DNA of 59,758 nt, taken from assembly GCA_021464525.1 (NCBI GenBank), contig JADRCO010000063.1:1-59758 (forward strand), in the 5' to 3' direction. The translations under genes were made by a program, and so were the position numbers. Below are positions 24,250 to 34,590 of this stretch, one piece after another. The stretch comes from Rhizophagus sp. LPA8_4_AMF. Its lineage: Eukaryota; Glomeromycota; Glomeromycetes; Glomerales; Glomeraceae. Below the pieces are notes generated by a model. The model did no database searches. It was not told where the DNA came from and worked only from the letters and a program-made list of their open reading frames with translations. Within the stretch, counting starts at the first letter, position 1, and the number at the start of each line of letters is the position of its first letter.

Positions 24250-25460
24250 TCTCATTAAGACAAATCAAATGGTGGTAGTTTTATCTTTTTACGATCACTA
24301 GCTGTTGAGAAATTTAACGAAATATCAAAAATCAGCATTTTAATATTTTTTGATTTATGTTTACTGCGCTGAATAATATTTTATTGAATATCTTAGCATT
24401 TAGTAATTGTAAAATGATGATTAATAGCTCATTAAAATTATCTAAGTAAGATGAATCGAATGGTGATAAGATCATCTTTCTATGATTGATATTAATTGAG
24501 TTACCGCTTAAAACCCATTTAATAATTTTTAATTTTGGAAATTAATCTAGTGATTAAATTTTGATGAATTTTATATCATTGGATTCATTTCATTAAGACA
24601 AATCAAATAGTGGCAAGATTATACTTTTCGTTAAATTGATAAATTACTAATTAAATTGTATTTTGATAGACGTAATATATTTTGATAAATGTAATTAATT
24701 TATAGTAATTTTATAATAAATAGTAAATTGATCTGTTCGCCAAAATGCGATGTAATTAATTAGTGAAGAAGTATAGGCAAGATTATCTCTCTACATTCAA
24801 TATTGATGAAGTTACTATTCAAAAACTATTTAATAATTTTTAATTTTGGAAATTGACCTAGTGATTGAATTTCAATGATCTTATTACTATTGAATTTATT
24901 TCAATACGACTAGAGATCATACAGTCCAGTTTTATGCAGTTTAAGTTCAGTTCCAGTTCAATTCCATTATACAAACTGGGAAACTTAATTTTTTTATCAG
25001 TTTCAAATTCAGTTCAAACTGAAACTAATCAGACAGTTTTTAGCCAGAATTATGTTCAGAATTGTCCAGCACTATGCATAATTTTGGCCAAGATAATTAC
25101 CCGGACCCCGAAACATTTAATTTATTAAAAATGTATTTATAAAATAAAATAAAAATAATTTCATGTATAGTAACATATATAGAATAGATAAAATGAACAT
25201 TAGATTAAGATAAACTATACTTTTTAAATGGAAAACTGATTTTTAAACCAGTTTAAAAACTGAGTTACATACTCGGTTTTAAACCGAATTTTAAACCGTT
25301 TCACATCAGTCCCATTTTTCAAACTGAGTTTTACAAAAACTTAGTTTAAACTGAGATGATCAGCTCAGTTTTTTTAAACTTTCATGATCCCTAAATATGA
25401 CAAATCAAATGGTAGTAAGATCATTGTTCTATGACCAATATTGGTGGAGTTATGATACAA
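24250..25460. repeat. Degenerate tandem repeats inside the pogo-type element
   Basis: A phrase close to aagacaaatcaaatggtgg followed by aag-atcat-ttcta-gat-aatattgatggagtta recurs near 24256, 24450, 24592, 24775 and 25395, i.e. about five diverged copies spaced 145-190 bp (the last displaced by the hAT insertion). Accompanying blocks taataatttttaattttgga recur near 24510 and 24830. Confidence 0.6.
24911..25393. mobile_element. 483-bp non-autonomous hAT derivative
   Basis: Ends TAGAGATCAT and, reverse-complemented, TAGGGATCAT; flanks AATACGAC (24903-24910) and AATATGAC (25394-25401) match 7 of 8 as a target duplication. Subterminal regions are packed with AACTGAGTTT/AAACCAGTTT motifs and are clearly alignable with both ends of the full-length hAT at 53387-56556, so this is an internally deleted relative of that element. 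Confidence 0.85.
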
Positions 25461-25885
25461 TAACATTTTAGATCAAAAATTATGATTTTTATATATATAA
25501 GAAATTTTTTATATAGTCACACCTTTTTATAATTATGGAAAATGGCTTGTCCCAAATGTGTAACTATAGAGAATTGACTGTAGTAAAGTAAAAAGAATTG
25601 ATAAATAAAATTAAGCATTCTGTATTTTAATTTAAGAAAAAATGTATATTTTATCTGTATAATATTTAAATTTCACATTCTGTAACAAAATAAAATTCTT
25701 AAAATACAAAGTTTTTTTAAAAATGTACATTATGTGTATTTTACCTGCTCTGCAATTTTGTTAGTTAAAGTATCAAAGATAGTTTTAAATGTCATTCTTG
25801 ATTTAACTGACAAAACTTTTTCAGTTTTTTTTGTTAAATTATATAACAGATTTAATTCGATTAGAATTAAATAAATATATATATA

Positions 25886-26050
25886 TACCCTCTCTATAGC
25901 GAATTTTTATATATCAAATAATTTGCTATAACGAAGAAAAGTTCAAATACGGATTTTTTTTATGTATGATAAAATGACCCTCAGTATAGTAAATTTCTCA
26001 CTATAACGAATTTTAATCTCCAGCCCATAGGATTTACTATAGTGAGGGTA
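25886..26050. mobile_element. Small inverted-repeat (pogo-like) MITE
   Basis: Left end taccctctctatagcgaat and right end, reverse-complemented, taccctcactatagtaaat, pair over about 19 bp. The right end continues into aaactgta, as in pogo-type CAGTTTACCC ends; the left counterpart is degraded. Further internal CTCACTATAACGAAT copies are present. No coding capacity. Confidence 0.55.
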
Positions 26051-26059
26051 AACTGTATA

Positions 26060-27140
26060 TATATTTAGTGTAAAATTTAAATTTATCCTTAAAAATAATA
26101 TTATTTAATTATTTTATATAGTCATTAGTATTTTAAAATAATATATATATATAGTTTTTTAAGATTTTCCTGGTAAAATTATTTGAATATATCATATTTT
26201 TCTTTTAAAGAATTATTTAAATAATTTTTCCAATTATAAATATTATTAATAATAGTATTGGATCATTTGACCATTTTTCTAGCAAAAGAATATTGAAGAA
26301 AAACTTGGTTTTTTTCTACTTGGATTGCTTGCAAATACTTTTTAAACATTGTGAACTTTAAGAGAATTCTTTTAAGACTCATCTAGACCTTTAACTTTCA
26401 GTTTAGTGAAGCTATATACTTGAAGCAATTTTTACCAAAAATAATTTTTAGAGTTGCAGAACTGAAAAGCTAAGATGTTTGTATAATATTTTTATATTTA
26501 CCTGTATAGTTATATAAGTGTCTAATAGTACATATAAAGGTTCTTATAAAATAACAGATAGTTTATTGATAATTGTCCTTAAAAATTTTGTACTTGTTTT
26601 TTACTTGTATATTTTTATATCAATAAATATACTATAGTTATTTGAAAAAAAAATAATAAATATATTTAATATTATAATACCAAATAATACTTTTAAATTA
26701 TTGTTAAAATTTATAAATTATTAATTATTTAATGGTAAAAATAATGGAAATTTCTTTTTAATTACAAGTATGACCATTTTTTTATGAAGATAAAATTTTT
26801 ATTTTTCTTTTATTTTATATATTTTCTTAATAATAAACTTTTTATTTTCTTGCTTATAGAAAAGAATGAACTTCAACTTAAATGTTTTTCCTTTTATTTT
26901 AGTACTAGTGTACTACCAACTTTTACAGCTTGCCAATATTATTATAAAAACAAAGTTTTATTAAGAAGATATAAGCAAAAGATGAATCTTTTATCCCTAA
27001 TATACCAGTAATATTAGAAGATTTTAATATGAAAAGAGTCAATAAAGCTCTTAAAAATGAAGACTTTATTTTCTTAACACTACTATCAATTATACGAATA
27101 GACCAACTTGCTATAAAATTTTCTTACAATTTCTAAATAA
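26060..27140. other. AT-rich gene-free stretch
   Basis: No recognisable gene; a 75-codon frame at 26784-27011 is low-complexity Phe/Lys. Occasional higher-complexity patches near 26280-26420 may be remnants of older insertions, but no domain was recognised. Confidence 0.4.
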
Positions 27141-27149
27141 CATTGGGAA

Positions 27150-27415
27150 ATTTTTTAGAGTGCAGAATTTTAGAGATCTGCAAAATTAGCAGATCTTTGC
27201 TTTTTTTATCATTTTTTCATGCATTTCTGCGAAGTTTTGCAAATTTTGCAATTTTGCAGATAGTTGAATGATTTTATTTATAAAATCAGCGAAATTCTGC
27301 AATTTTGCAGAATTTCATTTAACAGGAAATTTAAAACATGCAGAGTTCTGCAAAATAGCAGCATTGCGAAATTTTTATGATGCAGTTCTCTAATTGCAGA
27401 CTAATTGGTCATGTG
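27150..27415. repeat. Cluster of TTTTGCAGAA-type inverted and direct motifs
   Basis: Around ten copies of CTGCAAAAT or its complement ATTTTGCAG occur in 265 bp, in both orientations. The outer edges (tagagtgcagaa and, reverse-complemented, tagagaactgca) look like hAT-type ends, but I cannot match an 8-bp target duplication. Probably an old hAT-type MITE. Confidence 0.5.
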
Positions 27416-27967
27416 AAATGATTGGTTAATAAAGCTGCAGCCACAGTAAATATTTCTGACTTATCAGTTATCAGTCTATTTCCATTAGCCGAATTTAGAC
27501 TAAAGTTTAGTATAAAATTTCAAAATATCCTTTTCTTTTAAAAAGTTTTAAAGCTAAAAAATAATAAAAAAAATTAATTTTTGTAAAGACACTAGTAGTC
27601 TTACTAAGTTTTCTAAAAGTTTTGAAGTACAGATGAATGAAATTAGTAATTTTGTTTAACTTCAAAGTTGTGAAATTTACTTTTTTTTTAATTTTCCAAA
27701 CAAAACATTTCTAAATGTTTTAAAATTTTATTAAATAATTTTATCCAAACGTTTTGATTTTTTTATACAAATGGGCTAATGAAGCAATAAAATAATTTTA
27801 TCATATAAAACAAATTTGCCTATATGTAATTAAAATCATATTTATTATTAGCAGTAGTATTTATTAGTTTTAAATATAAATTTAATTAATATTAAAAAAT
27901 GAATGTGAAATTACATTTTCTTATAAGAAACTTACTTTTTAAAATAGTAGATGCTTAATTTCTAACT

Positions 27968-28225
27968 GTATAGTAGAACCTCAGATATTTTTTATAAAAC
28001 TCACAACTGATTTTTTGCCAAAAAAATCCAATTTGCTCTTTTTTTATTTTCAGTTTTTTGCAATTATCTTAGCATTTAGTGATTCAATTTATGCAGATTT
28101 TTTTATTTTGTAGAGCTTGATGAAGGCTAAAAAATAAAAAATTGGCATAAATTGGATTACTGGATGCTGAGATATTTAATTTTAAGCCAATTTGTGAAAA
28201 AGTTACCCTCTGAATTATATATATA
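27968..28225. repeat. Long imperfect inverted repeat (MITE-like)
   Basis: Arms of about 100 bp pair imperfectly: atcttagcatttagtgattcaatttatgc on the left against a reverse-complement partner containing aattggattactggatgctgag on the right, continuing outward through aatccaatttg and caatttgtg. There is no coding potential; element type is unresolved. Confidence 0.5.
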
Positions 28226-28974
28226 ATATTCAAAGTTCTTGTATAATATTATGAAAAATTTACAAGTCATAAAATAAATAATAATTATTTTCTATAGGTA
28301 AACAATTAACAAAAATAAATCCAAATTAAATATTTTTTTCAAATGTAATTCACACATACCAAAAAATAATTTACCTTTATATCTTTTAATATTTTAACAC
28401 TTATGATTCTATTGAATGCTTCTTTTATTTTACAAAATTTTATCATATAAGAAAATCTTTGATTTATTATTATTTACTATATAAGCTTATTAATGTTAAG
28501 ATCTTTATATATCAAAGTTTCTTATAATTTTATATCATTCTATACAATAATTTTATTTAATTCATGTTATGTAATTATTATGATTATTACTTAATTAATC
28601 AGATGGATCAACTTTATCCTCAAGCTTGTCTCTTGAATTGTTATGCATGTTTTTGTTAAAAAAAGGTGAAGGTAATAATAAATTCAATTGAAAAGGAATA
28701 TAGATATACAGTTTGCTGTTCACATAAAAGAATAATGTTCTTATTAGATAATAGATCTAAAAAATCGGTTTAAGTTTTATATTCATAATACATTTTGAAT
28801 GAATTGATTTAAACTGTATTGTAAAAAAAAAAGTCAAGCCCATTTTCATTTAAAAGTATATTATAGGTTTAGTTTAATGCAGTTGCAACACATTCTGTAA
28901 TTATTTTTTTTTATTATCTGTGAACATTCCTTTTCAGTGTAAATCTAACAATTATACCTATGTAAATATGAAGT
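28226..28974. other. AT-rich gene-free stretch
   Basis: No ORF of interest, no terminal repeats and no RNA gene recognised. Confidence 0.4.
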
Positions 28975-29600
28975 GCCATACTGATTAAAAGTCTGAGATT
29001 AAACTCTGGATCAAATCCTAGATTTATCTGAGTGAAAATAGATTAATCCACATTTCATTCCAGATTTTCTTATATTTCATCCTAAATCTGATCCCAGATC
29101 TGATTCATATTTTATACTGGATTAATTACTTAAATTTCACCAAAAATTACATCACATCCAATTATCAAACTCTAGATTAATCCCAGGTGTAATATCAGGT
29201 GATAAATTAAAATTACATGATACATGTTCAAACATCCTGTATAAACTTAGAAATTTTCTTTATTTCAAGTTATAAGAGAAGTTTCTAAAATGATCTTATA
29301 AACAAAAAAACCTGATTACATGACTTAGAAACATTTGTGATATAATTAATCCAAGGATAAAATATAGGATGAAATTTAGATCAAATCTGGAATAAAGTGT
29401 GAATTAATCCAAGGTTTGATAATTGCATGTGATGTAATTTTTGGGGAGTTTAAGGAATTAATCTGAGATAAAATGTGGATCAGATCCGGGATAAAATATG
29501 GATCAGATCCCGGGATGAAATATGGATTAATCTATTTTCACCCCAGATAAATTCGGAATTTGATCCAGGGTTTAAACCCCAGACTTTTGATCAGTATGGC
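28975..29600. mobile_element. 626-bp foldback element with long terminal inverted repeats
   Basis: The left arm starts gccatactgattaaaagtct and the right arm, reverse-complemented, starts gccatactgatcaaaagtct. Similarity between arms extends at least 150-200 bp through ctggatcaaat, gaaaatagattaatcca and repeated GATCAGATC/ATTAATCC phrases. A central spacer of about 150 bp is AT-rich. The flanks give no convincing target duplication, so superfamily is not assigned. Confidence 0.65.
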
Positions 29601-29658
29601 GTAACCAGTTTGAATAATAGATAGACCCTTAAACTCTAACCAAAATCACAATATAGTT

Positions 29659-29768
29659 AAATCGATATAACGATATGTTGGGATCCATATGAAATCATTG
29701 AAAAATATCGTTATATCAATATTTATATGTTTTCTCATATATTGGGAAATTATCGTTATATCGAGTTT
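29659..29768. repeat. Small inverted repeat with GATATAACGAT arms
   Basis: Arms aaatcgatataacgat (left) and atcgttatatcgagttt (right) pair, and a third internal copy (atatcgttatatcaat, near 29705) lies between. This is typical of Tigger-derived MITEs with 'GATATAACGA' ends, but the outer ends are not defined. Confidence 0.45.
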
Positions 29769-30174
29769 TCACAAGGTAGGGTGTGACCATGTTTTTCACT
29801 TAGCAATAAATTATCTAATCATTTTCATCAGGGACCATGACCTTTTGCTTGCTTAACCTTTTTTTTGGAAATTTTCTTCTATAAATAAACTAATTAATTA
29901 AATGGATTATGAAATTTAAAAATTATATGGAATATTCCTAGTTAAAGTCTTTACGGCTTTCGTACAATTATCAATTTACTAATTATCAATTTACTAATTA
30001 TTATTTCTAGGCTCTTTTATCATTTCGTAAAGATAGTTTTCGAGGAAAGTTTTTATGTTTTCTAAAAAGAAAATTTTAGTATTTAACTTGTGAAAGAAAT
30101 ATCTTAGTTTGCAATCCGTTTCATCGAAAATGTACAGCCGCAATTAAAAAATATCATTATATATTATTACCTAA

Positions 30175-30736
30175 TCGAAACTTTCAGTACGGCGGGTGTA
30201 CAATTTGATAGTTGCCTACCCGCAGATCCAAAGGTGTCTGACGACGATAAACATATATTGGAAATCGAACCAGCAAAAGGTCATCAACATCATATTCGGA
30301 GAATCATTCACGGCGGCTCCTGAAGAATTAGACGCGATGCTCTACCTATCCTCTCCTAAGATTTTCAACATCTTAGCGATCTACAGAAAAAGCGTGGATG
30401 ACCGCGCAGGTTTGGCGGTCCCACTGACTTCACCGACAGTAAATTAAAGTCTGTTGACTTTTGAGACCAAATGATATTACCTTTTGTCTAACTTCACAAG
30501 ATTCTTTGTTAGTATTTTCCAGATTAAGTTCTTCAGATGATGTCGGGTACCATGAAAATATGGACGAGAGATTATTGCATCTAGAAGATAGGGAACACTT
30601 TCGTGAAATGTTTGGTATCATCGGTGTTCACACGGTGTTTGTAGACCATTCCGGGATGGTTGTTTTGGATGATCGTGACATGATTGTTCAAATGGAACGA
30701 AGTCTGTCGAAGTGGAACATAGCAATGATAGCATGA
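30175..30736 (+). pseudogene. Unrecognised gene-like island, possibly a broken gene
   Basis: Base composition here is visibly less AT-rich than in the surrounding several kb and codons look protein-like in two frames. After a good acceptor (ctttcag, ends near 30187) one frame reads GVQFDSCLPADPKVSDDDKH onward to HIRRIIHGGS before a stop; another frame continues through PEELDAMLYLSSPKIFNILA to a GTAAAT donor at 30437. A later block after a tattttccag acceptor (30522) reads SSSDDVGYHENMDERLLHLE onward to MVVLDDRDMIVQMERSLSKW and stops at 30736. The phases do not join cleanly, so this is either a pseudogene with a frameshift or a gene with introns I have not solved. No domain is recognised and no function is proposed. 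Confidence 0.4.
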
Positions 30737-32560
30737 AACATATGAGGAGAAATCTGATGGAAGACCTTATTAATTATTTATACTATCCAGAGAGTATATG
30801 ATATTGTAGAGGAAGTTGAAATCGTGTAGAGGGACAGAATTTTAGCTGAGCCAGTGAAAGTGATAAAAAATAAAAAAAAAAGTAGAATAAATAGTCACGT
30901 CTCACTAAGTTTTACAATTGGATTTTCTGATATCACGTGCATATATACAGCCGAATGGATTTGTATTGCAATAATACCACAAAAATTAAAAGCATTTCTT
31001 AGTATTTTGTTTTTTTCGATTAATGAGTTTTATTTCTTGATCATACATTGAAATAAGAACTAGAAGACCGTGACCGCGGATTACGAAACCTTACATTATA
31101 TAATTTGAAAATACACATGCAGACATTGCAGTCTTTAATATCGCTTATATCCCACGAGAAAAAATAACATACACGAATTAAAAAAGAAAAGCAAATTGAC
31201 TGCAATCGAAAAAATTTTTAACAAATTTCTCTGAGTTGCACAAAATCTGATTGGGCAGAATATAGCTGAATTAAAAAAAAAAATGGCGAAGAAACGTTTA
31301 ATCTTTTCAAAAAAATCTTTCAAGTTGTTTAGAAAAACACGTTTTTTATTTTCAAAAATAAAACAAAATAAAATATATAATAGAGTACTTTATAATAATA
31401 TGCATTTCAAGATGAAATTAGAAGAAAATATGCAAAATACTAAAGTGAGAAGTACATATAGAATATTAAATACTCTAATTTCAAATATTTAACTTTCATG
31501 ATATGATATTAGCAGGTAAATAATAAATGAATTAAATTAATATTAACAAAATATTTATTTAATTAATTTTATAAATTTTATATATATTAACTTATTATAA
31601 ACTTAATTTTTTTTGGTTTTAAAATACAAAATTTTATCTTTTTTTAAATTTTTTAAAAATTTATATGAAAAACATATGAACCTTTTAAAATAATATAAAT
31701 TTATTACTTTTGTATATAATAAATCTTTCTAAAAATTTATTTTACAGTAATATTCAAGTTTTCTATTATATAATTATATTTTGCAAAATATAATTATAGC
31801 ATTATAAAGTTCAAATTATAATAAATGGTAAAATGGGTATAATTTATAATGAAATTGAATAACATGGTTAAATCCACACATTTAGATAATAACTAAAAAT
31901 CATTTATTTTATGAAAAGCTATTTCAGAAAATACTACCATTTGGTATAAACACACTATTGTAATAATCTATTAAAAAAAAACTATGATTAGTAATATTTA
32001 TAAAAACAACTAAAAAGGTTAATTATTATATTACATAATATGTTTATTACTCATATATAATTAAAATTATTTTCTGTTAATATACTGATAGAATATGAAA
32101 TTCTTTAGCTATTAGTAATATGATATATTTCTTATGTTGTAATTGTCATAATTGTTATTATATATGTAATAATTATTATAATTGATATTATGTGACAAAA
32201 TCATAAAGGATAATTGGTCATAATAATATAACTTTATTCACATAAAAAAGAGGTATTATTTATTAAAGTAAATACATGAAAGAGAAAAAGGTCAAATATC
32301 TAACTATTGAAATATAGAAGCTCGCAATTTATATGTTATATTATGTTACACATGGCTTACATTTCTTTTTTCTAAAAAAGAGTTTGGTTATTGTTGTACT
32401 GGTATACGCAACATTGCAATCATCCCGATAAGGAATCGACTAGGTGGGCAAAATTTTTCTTTAAATGTTATTGCATATTGCATAATGAATCATATCTGAT
32501 ATCCCCGATTTGAAATAATTACTATTTCTCTTAGAATATTACATAACATTTATAACACCT
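30737..32560. other. AT-rich gene-free stretch before histone H2B
   Basis: Apart from a 69-codon Lys/Arg-rich ATG frame at 31283-31492 with no recognisable motif, I see no gene. 31500-32330 is almost pure A/T. Confidence 0.4.
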
Positions 32561-32561
32561 G

Positions 32562-32643
32562 ACGCGTATGGCACAGCAATAACGCGTATTGTAAACACAC
32601 CCCAGAATTATGTTTTTCACCCCAAAAATAAACTATTATAAAT
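32562..32643 (+). promoter_or_regulatory. Histone H2B promoter: two ACGCGT boxes and a TATA element
   Basis: ACGCGT occurs at 32562-32567 and 32582-32587, then TATAAAT at 32637-32643, 126 bp before the ATG. ACGCGT is the MCB site bound by fungal MBF/SBF-type G1/S factors; its use here is inference. Confidence 0.5.
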
Positions 32644-32768
32644 TGAGGGACCTACCAAATTTTTATCTCCTCAACCTTTTCTTCACGTTTGTTTTTTCAC
32701 GAGCCACTAGTCTCAATCTCGTAGAATTCATTACAAATATTTTAAAAATAACTGAAACTTAACTCAAA

Positions 32769-33446
<678 letters not shown>

Positions 33447-34590
33447 AAGTTATCGTAGTTAACCATATACTCACGGAACAAAGGAAAATTTGCAGGAGGA
33501 GTAGGATATATTACTTTATAGCTGTGTAACGAGTTTAATATCCAATTTTTTTTTAAATTTGAGGTATAATATAGGATTTTATTTCTTATGCTTTTTTCAA
33601 TTTTTCTCAGAAAGTTCACACTCACATTTATTTTCTTTTTCGTAATCATGCTTTATGAGGATATTCCTAATTAAAATGATTATATATGTACAGCTTTTTA
33701 TAGTATGTTTCATTTTTCATATCTTTATAAAAAATTTTTCTTTTATTGGCGGTTTAAAGAAACATACTCAAAGAATTATAATAAAAAACTGATATAAACT
33801 TCTTTGCTTGAAAAGTATTCAGAAAATTTTGTTAATTGCAATTAAAACAGGGTTATCAGGGACTCCAGGTAAGATAAGTGACAATTCTAAATTAATCGAC
33901 TAGAACATTAGAATAGGATTTTTAAATTCATTAAGGATAATGAGTGACGTTTTTTGTCTTAATTGAGTCCGGAAATGTGTCCTTATATTCCCGCACGGTG
34001 ATTTTGCATAATCATTTAAATTATTTATCGATTCCCTGGCTTATTAATACTTTTTACTGCGTGAAAAGAAATATCATATAATGACAATAAAGTCATGAGA
34101 TTTGATATCACGTGAGTAATTATGATTATACTATTTTTATACATAGTTATTAATGATTATCATTGTGTAACCGTCAGTATTAGGAGTCCTTCTCCTCAAA
34201 TTGTAAGAAAATGAAACAAATGAAAATCTTTCAGTATAAAGAAAATAAATTTGTAAATCCGAATGGCCGAATCTGAACTTTATGTAATATAAAGACTGCA
34301 AAAATGCTTTTCAAGGAAAAATCAAAAATGTTAAATCTGCAAGATGCGGCACGAGGCGGGACGTAAACATATTGCAAAATGCTAGCTTAGGCAATTGTTT
34401 TCCATTGTATCATAAATATAAAGTACTTTGTTTATATGTGTTTATGTCATATTTTAATGACATACGATATAAAGTTAGAAAAGGTAGGACCATGCATATA
34501 CTATTTATAAAATACCGAGTTTACGGATCAAACTTTTAAGTGTTCCGCTTTTTAGTTATATAATTCTTTGACTATTATTTTTTTTCAATT
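33447..34590. other. Intergenic region H2B / kinesin
   Basis: AT-rich, 1.1 kb. A CACGTG lies near 34108. No ORF or repeat element is recognised. Confidence 0.4.

Larger units (their letters stand above)
23997..25580. mobile_element. Non-autonomous pogo/Tigger-type element
   Basis: Ends CAGTCAACTC (left) and, reverse-complemented, CAGTCAATTC (right) with flanking TA (23995-23996 and 25581-25582). Both ends are rich in TATAGTCAC/TATAGTTAC. No transposase is recognisable; the interior is a degenerate tandem array, and a 483-bp hAT derivative is inserted at 24911-25393, so the original element was about 1.1 kb. Confidence 0.75.

Noticed and set aside
26784..27011. 75-codon open frame in the AT-rich gap
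   Set aside because: Low-complexity Phe/Leu/Lys; no recognisable protein.
31283..31492. 69-codon Lys-rich ATG frame
   Set aside because: Composition follows the local A-rich sequence; no motif, no splice-site support, and flanks are gene-free.
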